64,000 bases of DNA from Opisthocomus hoazin (lineage: Eukaryota > Chordata > Aves > Opisthocomiformes > Opisthocomidae), in the NCBI RefSeq assembly GCF_030867145.1, contig NC_134414.1, positions 21,408,518 to 21,472,517 of the forward strand. The letters run 5' to 3'. Made by a program: the position numbers and the translations under genes. Positions 42,395 through 54,300 of the stretch are shown in pieces; the stretch's first letter is position 1; each line of letters starts with the position of its first letter. The notes beneath the pieces were generated by a model. It saw only the letters and a program-made list of their open reading frames with translations. It did not search any database and had not been told where the DNA came from.

Positions 42395-45300
42395 CTGTAG
42401 GAGAGGAGAAGAAGAGTTGTGTTAAATACAAAGAACCTGGGGATGCTGAAGAGCCTGCGGGCATTCCTCTCCTCCTCATCCTCCCATCTGCCTTGCAGAC
42501 AGAACTGCACAGCGCTCGCCCAGGAACCAGACTCTGAAGAGCGTCCACGCACGGCATGGCTGTGGGGCAGGAGCAGCTGAGGAGCAGCTTCACCAGACCT
42601 GGGGCAGGCACGGCCTCTCCGCCCGTCACACACCGGACGAGCAAGCGAGCATTTTTCAGTTACAGTACTTCAGGAGTACGCTGTAACTAGGTCTGGTGAA
42701 TTATGAAGCCATACCGCATCTCCTTTTTGGTTATTTACACAGATCACCCTTTCACGTCTCACACCTCTGCTACTTGCCATGAAGGCCCCAAGCCAAAGGC
42801 ACGGTGCTGTAGACTGCAGGGACTCGGAATACACAAAGTGTGTATTCCTACCCCTGGTGCTAAACAAGGATGCAGGAATAGCCTGAATTCTAGTAAGGCC
42901 TGGTTTAAGTTTGGCCAAATTCTTATGTTCCACCTAGAAACTTAGTCTGAAGTTAGGCTTTGGAAACTCCTTCATGTTCTAAGAGCAATACTTTGATTTT
43001 CATAGGTACATGCAGTCAGCACAAGTCGCTTGTGTGTAGCTGAAGACTCATCTTAAGACAACTGTTAGTTCAGAGTGGGCTCAAGACGCAAAGTCAGTAA
43101 AACTGACAAACTATGTTGGGGATTTGGACTAGCACCTCTGAACAATTGCATTATAAATATTATATACACATGTCTAATATATATTTAGAATTTTAAATTA
43201 AAAAGTAAATGCTTGTACTTGCCTTTATTTTCTTCTTTTTTGATGGTGTTGGAGAGCTTTGAAGGTCTCTTCTGTTTGCAGAACGAGAATTTCTCTCGCC
43301 CTCATTCAAGTCCTCCAGCTTCCTCTTCTTTACTGTGCTCCTTAAGGATCTGAACTGTTGCGTATTGTCCTTCAGGGGGGTTGCAGTGCTAGTCCTTGCT
43401 ATAGCCGCCCGCGACAGTATCATCAGCGTGTGAGCAGCCATGCTGACGCTGTTCTCGCTGCCCGTTTCACTAGCCGGGCTGCAGGCAGGCAAGTCTGGTG
43501 TAGCGGGGGGTACCATTATCCTAGGGGTCGTGCTGTCCTCATTGAAGCGCCGACAGGTCGGTGTCCGCACGCTATCCGTAGTATCGTCTGTGTGCCTGTC
43601 CCCAACGCCAGACGGTGTGCGGGGTACTGGCAATTCTCCGTTCTCAGCTGTTTTACTAGCCGGGCTGTGCCATTGAATGTCTTGCAACATTTCCACGCAT
43701 TGTTTAGTGAAGGGACTTGAGAGGCAAAGGCCTTGGCTGGAAGCCTTAGTCGGCTCTCGCTTTGGCTCCTTGGACGACAAGGCAACGGACGCTGAAGGTT
43801 TGCCGTTCCCATTCGACAGTGACCCTTGCTTTCTGCTCAGCTCTTGCACCGAACCAACTGTCTTCTCATTCCACAAGCTAACACTTTGTTGGCCGTTTGA
43901 GAGTTTGGCAGTGTCCTGGTTCTTCTGTTTTTCATCACTATCCCTTCGTAACTCATTTTCTTTATTTGCTGTGGTCTTGTGGAAGGGATCCAACGGAAGC
44001 CCTGCAGCCGCTGCCTTCCGCTCTGGCTGGGGCTCCTTCACAGATGCGCTTCTGTTGCTACCAACTTCTGGCTTACACAGAATTCTAGGCAGCGTTTTCT
44101 CTTTCTCCCTCTTTGCTACCTGTGCCTTTGCAGAGGATGACGCAGAGTCAACAGCAAATAAAGTATTTTCGTTTCTTTCTTTTTGGGATAAACTCTTAGT
44201 AGTTTGAATTTGGGCGTTTCCTCCCGGAGCAGGTGGGATGTTATCAAAGCAAAGCACTCTCCTGTGACTTTCAGTCTGTCTTGAGTTTGAGCTTGTGCTG
44301 TCTACTGGTGCAACAGGTAAGCTCTCCTCCACTTTCCGCCCTAGTTCTGCAGTGATAAGCTTGTCTGAATTTCCAGCCCTGAAAATGAGATGAAAACACC
44401 TCAGCAACACACTTGTTCTTACTAGGCAAGTTCGTGTCAGCTGGCTGGAAGTCCCCACCGCCCCTCAAAACACCATTCTCTAAATGGAAGTATACAATCA
44501 GCATGCAAAGACGAAGAGTAAGGGATAACAACTGCACAAAGCTCAGAGAAGGCCAAAAAGGACGACAAAAAGGCATGAAACAGAGCCCGTACAAAGAACA
44601 ATTAGGTAGAGTGGGGCTCTTCAGCCTGGAAAGAGAGATGACCGAGGGGAAATGCAACAGAGCTCTGGGGAAAAAAGCCAACAAAAAAGCAACTATTTGC
44701 TGTACATTCCAGTGGAAGAACTAGGAGCATCAAGTAAAACTAGTATCAAGTTCAAAACAAAACAAGGAGGTTTGGACATTGCACGTAATTAAGCCTGGGA
44801 ACTATTTTACCTTGGGCTATTTGTGGATGCTGGTAGTTTACTCGAGTTCAAAAAGAATCAGAGCGCATTCATGACGGGACAGTCCATCCCAGAATACTGG
44901 TTGTGGCTCTGGAAGCCCTTGGAGCTGAAGTGGCTAAGAGGCTGCCAGAACATTGTGGGCAATGTCCTCATGCACCTGCCTCGTACTCTCCCCGCTGCCT
45001 TTGCTGCAGGCGACGGGATACAGCGCAAGACAAAAAACCTCCAGTGGGCACCTGAGCGAGAACATCCCAACGCCCTAGGGCTTGGTCTCCACCTGACAAC
45101 CAGCCGAACTAGTGTGAAAAAGCCACCACTGCACCGGAGCGACGTCGAAAGGAAAATGCTTCTGCTCTTGTCAGCTCCTACCACTGCTACGTCCGTGCCC
45201 TCTTCCTGGCTTGTGCTGCTTTTCCAAGAGAAGCTCCTGCATATTCACCTGTGCTGGTAAGACTCTCCCCACGCAGATAAGCTTTTACGGCTTCTGTGAG

Positions 45301-48300
45301 GAAAAGTCAAATTGGCTTTGGGCTGGAAACTCTGGTACCTCTGGATGGTAAAGAAGGTACGGGTGGTAGCAGTTTGGTTTATTTCCGTGAAATTTGAGAT
45401 GAGGCAGAGGGGAGACAGTGGAAATGAAGAAATTACATCTCTTTATGGGGAACATTTTGCTTTCTTGGCTATGCAAAACATAGGTCTGGAAATCAAAATT
45501 AACAGAAAGCTGAATTATCAAAGTGGTACTATCTAAAATCTTGCTTCTGTGGCTTTTTAAAAATCACTAATTTTTGCATGCATTTATAGTGCATACCTTA
45601 GTATACGTTTGTGGTTTTGTTTTTTTTTTTTTAAATACGTTGACATTATTGTTCCTGTTTTCCTCCACTTTTCCAACACCTTAACTGAGTTCTGAATAGG
45701 CAGATTTGGGGTTTTTAAAATATGTTTTATTTTTACAATAAAAGAACGTTTCACTTCTGATATTTACACTGAACTTATTATCTCCTCCAACACTCTTTTG
45801 CTCATTCCAACACCCTTTTGTTTCTTAAGTCCTTTAACGATATGGAGAGTTACTACTGAAGCCTGGCTTTCTTCTCTCTCACTTGCCCAACAGAAAACTA
45901 GTAGCAGTTAAGTCCCATTCATCAATATAAAGACAGCATGCTGTTCTCCTCGCCCTCTTTCCTCTGACTTTTCACTTTACAAACCACCAAGCAGTCTTCT
46001 AATCTGCACAGCTGGAACACAGATGCAGAACCCAATCTAACAAGCTCTACTGGACTTGGGCCAGAGAGTGGTAAAGGCAATGAGGCTACACTACAAAACC
46101 ATGGGTACCACTCATCCGAAAAGAAAAAAAAAGGTTTTAGTCATTAAAAACTCCCAGTAAATAGAACAGGCAATTTCTCCTAGCTTGGACTCAGCTCAAA
46201 CAATTTTTATTTGACAACTGAGACAGGAGAAAATAAACACAAAGCCATGCAAAATTAACATAGGAACAGTAACAGCAAAATTCTAGCACAGGCTGCACTG
46301 GTACTAGCACAGATCTGTACCAATACTCCTAGCAGAAAGACAGGAAGAAATACAAGGGGTTACCGCTTATGCCATTGTTAAAAAAAACCTGCTTTCCTCT
46401 CCACCAGTATCGTAAAAAGAAATTCATGGCAAGAAAAGAAACACAGGTTTGAATACCTGGCACTACTGACCTTTGTGTTCGAGAATTTGTGTGGTTCAAA
46501 GGCTCAGCTGCACTTGGTACCAGTTTTCCTGGAACAACAGATGAAAGATTAATAAACTACGATATTCCGAGTAAATGAGCTCACAGTAAGTACAATGACA
46601 TTTCACCTGACAGAGGATCAATAAAGAAAAACCCAGTAATAAAACTCCACAATTTTTTTGGTAATTTTAAAGTTTACAGATTGATAGATTATCAAAAGTT
46701 GCCAACTAAGTATGAACAAGAAGCTTGCTGTCTACACTTGGATAACACGGAGGCCTGGCAAGACAAAACCAGCTGTGCTGGACTTACTAATGCGCAGCAG
46801 GGATTTCCAAGCAGAAGGGAAACAACCACAGGGAACTCCCAGTTACCCATCAGCAAACCAGAACACAGACTAACTATACAATCCTAGCTTTTCTCTTAAT
46901 CTGCAACTTCATTCCATTTTCATTTATACGCGTAAACCTACTCTTTTTAAAAAGGTAGACAGGCCAAAGCACAAGATGTCCTTATAACACAATTTGTTTC
47001 CTCTTTTCAATTACTTTTCTTTACCCCTACCCAACACTGAGAAATGAATGTAACTCCAGTCCTGTTTGAATTTACTACTTAAAGAAGCAAGGTCTCAATG
47101 AAATGAATATACAGAAGCGTACACCTGAAATGGCAAAGAGAAAACAGAAAGCAGAGTGCATTTTTTTTGTTTGAATATGCAACGCTTCTATTAAATATCC
47201 TCCTTAATAAATGTTTAAAATTGCTGACTCTTCTAGTAACTTCTTTGTCACCATGTGGCTTGGTTTCAATGGCAGCAGTAGACTGTACTTACAACCAACG
47301 AGATGAAAAATAATCAGAAATATGAAGAAAAGTAAACTTTTAAAACTGCTTTGAAACATTAAATTTTGGAAATACACTTGATCCCAAATCTGGAATTATT
47401 TTACCTGCTGGGAGTAGTTCTTTGTAAACTGAGCCAATACAGTTACCAGCTGCAGGGACAGGCCTTGCGAAGCCATCCCAGCAGTCACCTAGCAGAGGAG
47501 CATTGGTATTTACAAAACTTTATTATGCAGAACTGACATGTCTTCAGAACGCCACTTTTCTTCTGCCCTTCTCAAGAATGCAAGGTGGGTACCTGTATTA
47601 GTCTTGTTTCTTGCTCCAGGAATCTTTTGTGATTTGGGAGGGATGGGAAGTTTTGGGACACTTCTGTTGCACACTGGATTAGCCACAGGCATATGCAGAA
47701 CCTTGAAAGAATCAACATATTTCATTACAATTTACCAAGAGCCTCCTTATCACTTCAGCTTTAAGTTTGAAAAGCTTTATTTCTGATGCGCTACCTGGCG
47801 GGCAGGTGCTGAGAACGTATTTCCATTTTGTCCTACTACTGAGAGAGGTATCATTCCCACCATCCCTTGCAAAACAGGTTGCACCGGAGATGCAATTATA
47901 ATGGCAGAACCTAAAAAATAATCAAAGTATTAAAACTGTACAGAAACTAAAAATACTTCAGCGAAAAGACCACCTTCAAGACAAGAATTCCTAAAATTAT
48001 GCACGGCCAAACCTGCGACAAGAAAAGCTCTGGCTTTTTAGAAAAACTTCACTGTCCTTACTAGACATCACTCCTAGAAAACAGGGTAAGTACCACTGTT
48101 ATTTTAGCTGAAGTCCATTTTCCTTTCTACGAAATGGTTCAAAATCAAGCTCAAAGTATGACAAACCTACATTAAGGCTTGAACTTTGAATTCAAGTGAT
48201 TTATAAAAACCAGCCAAAGTAACAGCAGCTAGCTCATTTTGCTGCTTAGTAAAAACAAACTATGATTTGCATCCCATTCTCTACAGTTAGCATGCTCAAA

Positions 48301-51300
48301 AGTCAGTAGCAGAATTTTCTTCTTCTTCCAGTGTCCCTGTAACGCCTCCCCCTTACAAGCACACGAGAAGCTGGGAAAGGTGAGCTTGGTCCGTGCCTGG
48401 ATACCTAATGTATCTTCCTGGCTGGCAGGTGGTGTTCAACGTAGTACACAAAGGTTCTAGTTTTTTAGTACAATTATTATTCTAATCTGGAATATTTAAG
48501 CCAAAGTTTCCTATTTAACTATTTAAATCATTGCTAAAACAGTTGTTTTAAAACAGTTATTCTAACAGGTTATAAGAGTGGCTGCCTGCCAGACATACGG
48601 GAATTACAAAATACGGAAACTATTATAGCACATTAATTGAAAAGTGGAAGAAAAATTTCAAAAGTGAACAAAAGATTTATTCTACACAGTTCTTCAGTTA
48701 CATGAGCGCCACCAGGAAAAACATCAAACACAGGAGAATAGGCAAACTTTTAGTTCTCTCTCTGTGAAAAAACCCCATGAAGGTAACAGTGGCATGAAGA
48801 AATCCTAACGACAGAAAAGGCCAGCGCTCTGAGGTCCTGCACATACTGTTGCACTGGCCTCTGACCACACGAAATGGCTACACACAGAAATTCAAGGATA
48901 ACTGCAACAAGTTTCTACTTTTGGAAAGAAATCTAAATGTGTTGATTACAGCTGGTTTATAGCTAGGTTTAACATTTAAAAAGCACTTAAATTTTTTATT
49001 GCTGTAGTAATAAAAGTGCTTGTACCAGGAGGTAGTTTATATTGTGGAAAGAAATAATGTTCTACTTTTATACTTGTCTAAATGTACTTGTAGTGTAGAA
49101 TAGGTTTTTGGAAAATGAAACAAGACAAGGAGGTAATTTTGGAAGGACTATCTGTACCTAGCCAGTTACCTAAACTAAGTATGGATACCTGTAACACATA
49201 GCATTCTATTTATAGCAGGACTCTTATTAAAATAAACAAAAATCCTTTAGCCTAAACAATGGAATCTTTTCTAGTGTAAGCCAAAATATGCTGCCTAAAT
49301 TTATCACTGCTAAAATTAGATAATTTAAGCTTCTGAAATACGAGGCTACTTTTTCAAAGCAGACTGGTCAATGACCCTTCATAGTTTTTATGTCCTTTTT
49401 AGTAGCAACTAATATACTCAAAAAATACGTAACTCCTGGCTAGTTTCAAGGGGCAGACAGAGCAATGCTTAAAAGTTGTTTACTTTTAATGCACTTGCAA
49501 AAAAAGAATAAAAACGTTATACAAAGGCCGCACTTTCTACTAATGAGATTACCTTGTGGGAAGTTTGGGGAGACAGTCTGGTTTGCTGCAAACGTATTGC
49601 TGGATCTTGGCGGAGTCCGTAACTGTTGTACAGCTGGAGCCTGGGCAGCGAGCGGCATGGAACTGCCGGGCAAAACAACTACGTTTGATGGTGTTACAGC
49701 TGTGCCCAAGGTAGCTGGATCAGTGACACAGGTGGCTATGTAAAGGTTGTTTGAATTCCCAAAAGCTGTGCTGGTTGCTGGCATCAACTGTATAAATCCC
49801 CCTTCCTTGGAAAGATTAGTTGTACCTGCAACCGAAAAAACAGCGCAGTCTTCATTCGGAGTGGTAACGGAGGTGACCACTGGATCCTTAGGTCTAAGCA
49901 CAAGAAGATTCTGCTCTGCCAAAGCTGAATCCACATTTTTTTCTGTGTCTTCTGAAGTTAGACATTGGGACAGGCCTGCAGTCTTGGTTGGGGATTTGGC
50001 TGGAGAAGACAATATTATAGTCGGCAAATTTTCTCCTGTGATGCTGGAAACTGCGTTATTTAACTCCGTGTCTGATGAAATAAATGGATCATCGCTGATG
50101 ATGATCTTGAGGGACATTATATTGGAAGGATCAACATCCATTGGCTGACTACTAGACGATACACCGCTTATACTTTTGGCCCCAGTACCCGACTCATCTG
50201 CTGAGGATGCAGTTTCCGGCAGAGGAGAGTGGCATATTTCAGATGTAGTAAGATTATTCTCAGTGGATACCACAGAAATTTCTGTACATGCATCACCACC
50301 AGAAGAGAAATACATATTATCAGCATCTACTTTTGTAGAAGATGAAGGTTCTTGCATTTCCCTTTGTGTTCCCTCTGAGTTTGACAGTCCTGAAGGGAGG
50401 TTAAGATCTTTCTTACAAGGCTTATCAAGTGTATGCTGATGATTTGAGTAAGTTGTGTTAGAAGTATCAACAACTTCCAGCTGCAACTCCGTTTTGTCGA
50501 GATCCGAAATCTTCACTGCAGATCCTGCAGCAGAGTCTGACGGCGTGCTCTGTTCCTGATGGTTAGAGAGGTGCCTAGAGTCCTCCGGTAAAACGCCAGG
50601 TAAGGCAGCTGGATCGTTTGTTACAGCCTGTTCTTTTGCTGCATCTGCTGATGGGCTCAATGATGAATTGTTTTTTCTCAGCTGTACACTGTGGCCAGGG
50701 CTCCCACCAGAAGGGCTTTCAGTACCTGTTTTTTCAGATAGTAATGTATCTGGTGATAAGTGACATTTACTTCCAGAATGTGTTTTATTTTCACTGGCTG
50801 TACCACCTTGGGCCACTGAAATCAAAGAAATCTGTGGACTACCAGAATGAACATATTCTAAATTAGGACTACGTTGACCGCTATGACTTAGTGGCCCTTT
50901 TTCAATTTCCATAGCTCTTTCACTTTCAGATGCTAATGCAGACGATTCTTTTTTATCATAAGAATCTCCACAGTGTTCATTACATTCGGTATCAGAACTC
51001 TGTCTCTTGTTAGGTTCAGTTAAACCAGGCACAGAGTCAAAAGCAATCTCAAGCTCCCCAATGGGTTCAGGCGTAATGGTTTTGAGCACTTCAGCCTGCT
51101 TCCCTGGTCTACAATGTCCAGGCAACTGTTCATTGGTTGTATTTTTCTTAGCCATATCATCATCATTAATGCTGGTCTTCAAGGCACATGATGCTTCTCC
51201 TGACTGAAAACCTTTACAGGATAGCGATTCTCTAGAATTATCACCTGTAAAACAGAGAATAAATCAGTTCCGTAACTGTTAGAACAGATGATCCTTTTAC

Positions 51301-54300
51301 ATTGTTTTAGGAGCAAATTATCAGTTCTGTGGAAAACTGTTTAACATGAAACTAAGTGGGAATAATGCTACTCATCCTTACTTGCAAGGTGAGTGGAAAT
51401 TACATGAAATGTACGGTTATACACATTAGGCAATCTGACAAAACAGTTTGTACATAAATAGTAAGTGTAACACATAATAAGCAAATGGCTTAAGTCACTA
51501 AATCAGATTTCCAGAAGCACAAAAAACATCTCAGGATAAAGACCTCTTGGCTCTATTTCTCATATACTGTCACCAAATATCTGCTACTGATGGATTATTG
51601 TTAAGCATGGGGGAGACAGACTAAACATACCTTTTGTCTAGAGTAAAACTATTTTTGTGTGTTAATTAACTAACACATTACAGAATAGAGAGAAAAGATT
51701 AACAAGGTTAGATGTAAAATAATTATCTTTGTGTTCCACAACGAATATTGCAAAGCATTCCTGTTTTGAATGAGAAAACAGATTTGCAGATATTCTGGTT
51801 TCATTTAGGAGCTTATGACACTGAAGGACTACCGTCAAATTTAATAGACTGAAACTTTCTAACAGACTAGGTGTATCCGTATGTTCATAAAATGTGTTAG
51901 ATTGGATATTACCATGCAAAACAGAGAGATTTTGAAATGTCTGAAAATATTTTCATAATGAAAAGTGAACAGACTAGAGGAGATCTTCAAAGAAAAAAAA
52001 ACCCCAAACAACCTACATCTACTAGTATCTTCTGTTCCTAAAGAACTTTCAAGTGTTTCCAGGTTGTCCTCATCCACCAGGATTGTATTTTCTACTCCAC
52101 TCTGACCAGAAATACCAGCAGGTAAGTTCTTGTTTACCTTGCTCTTTCCTGTTTTCAAAATAAAGCATGAAGAATGATTAAATATGTCATTTTACACACA
52201 AATGTGATTATTACATTCTAAATGAAGCAAGGAGATTTCAAATTCAAGAAATGCCATCCTAAACTCAAAGAACTATTTGTTTATCTTCACGTCCAGAAAT
52301 CGCATAAAAATGTCCTTATATTTTATGTGAGAGTATCCCTGATGAGACAAATAGAAAAATTTTACAACAGCACAGAAAAACAAGTATGAACTATCATCCT
52401 TTAGAATAAAAGAGTCTAAATGGTACAATTGAGTATAATACACCCTACCATAATCAAACAAGTCAAAGAGTGCCTGAAAAGCTGGATCTGATTCTGTCTG
52501 TTCTAGAATGTCCTGTATAGCCTCTTCTGACATATGAATTTCACCCTGAGAAAAGACAAGATATACAGAACTGTTAGACAGTTAACTTAAAAACAGACAA
52601 GAACTGTGTTCTTTTCAGGTTGTTTTTAGTTCTGTTATTTCTGCTCAGCACAGAAACATAAAGTCTAATGCTGGAAACGTTTCTGCCACAAATGTGTGTT
52701 AAAAAATAGTAGTGATTGAAGTTTAAGAAACAAAGTCTCCGAAACATCTTTCTCAGACATTACACCCTGCGCGTGCATACTCAAGTATTCTCCACATAAT
52801 TGCTTACTAAGGACTAAACTGGAGTATTCTCCACAGCATTGTTTACTAAGGACTAAATCTCAGGCTACACTGGAAGCTTATGCAGACGGTACAAATGCCA
52901 TGAACCTGCACTAGCCAACCACTGGCAAAAATATCCCCCAATTTACCCTAATTTCTTGGGTTTGCCTATATCTAGAAGACAATGCTACGCAATGGGAAGT
53001 TTTATTTCATTTACCCATTACATGTTCTACAATATAACTTCCAACCACTTCTCTGGGGAAGGCAGCTGGAAGGCACAGCTACACAGGACACTGCTCTACG
53101 ATTCCTTTTTCATGCTGACTTGCTTGGTAGCAGCCCAGGAAGAAAACAAGTGGGCGCTCAGTACATACTCAAGTGTTCAAATACAAAGTTTCTCCTGACT
53201 TCCTGGAGACCCTCTAACCACTCCACAACTTTTGATACAGTGGCTGTAAGGGTGGATATCCCATGTGACGTGTTGATTATTTTGTCTCAGCTACTCCAAC
53301 CAAGCCAAGAAGATGCTATGATTTTGTTCAGCTCAGAAAAAAGGAATACAGCTTTTCAGCTTCGTATTTTGACAAAAATTGACCTAAATATCACCAAGTG
53401 AGAGAAGAATAGCTTTTAAAAAACAAGCACTTCTACTTTGTAAACAGGCAACTGCCTCCTGCCCTCTTCATGAGGACTGTGAAGATTATTATTTCCTCAT
53501 TAAGAGCCCTTTATAACTCCGTGATTGTCAGCTCGAGGGTTGTAGCAGAACGGAGAACACTAGAAGTTTAGTTTGTAGAAGCAGAATGTGCATTTCCTCC
53601 AAAAGCAAGAAAATATTAAATTTGAAGAAAAAGCATCCTTATTTAGGCTCCAAAGACAATTTCTCTTGCTATACTAGACAATCCATGTTTATCTTACAGC
53701 AAATCAGATCAGACTGAACATGTTTGGAGACCACAAGATATTTTAAAATCCTTTTTTCCTTTACAGGGCTATTGATCAGATCCCCAGTCAGCAGCTGGTA
53801 CCCAATTACTGGTACCAAAGATCCAGTGACAAGCAGGCAGCGGGTGACTGTGAAACAGTGTACTTAGTCTGTGGGTAACGCTACCCGCTAACCACCCCCA
53901 GAAGTGGTCCTGCTCCCTTGGCTTTTGATCCTGCTGCATGCTTATGCTGCCTTGTACAGGCACTGGGAATGAATCCAGAGCCCGAAACTGGCTCAAACGA
54001 CCCCGACAAAGAGCAGTATCCTGTCAGCTCAGCTCCTTGAACCTGCCCACCACCACACAAGACAGGAGTTAATGCCCATGCAAGAGCAGTTGGGGAACCG
54101 CCCCTGGGCAGAAGCTAGCCATTAGATAAGCTCAGCTGCACTGTAAAACAAACAAACAAAAAGAAAGTAGAGAAAGAGGTGAGAGGTTCAGCACAGTTCC
54201 CATAACTGATCGTTTTCACGTGTCTAACCTTCAAAACAATGTAAGCAGGGCAACCCATACCCACCTGAAGTCCGAGGATTTCATCAATTGAAGTCTCCTG

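Noticed and set aside
43358..44207. Plus-strand frames of 120 and 176 codons over NPAT exon 17
   Set aside because: Antisense shadows of a real, conserved minus-strand exon.
49465..50866. Plus-strand frames over NPAT exon 13
   Set aside because: Shadows of the 563-codon minus-strand exon, whose reading frame matches NPAT.
52982..53401. 139-codon plus-strand frame in NPAT intron 10
   Set aside because: Antisense to NPAT inside an intron, no recognisable domain, and an overlapping frame is also open. Expected by chance at this length and composition.
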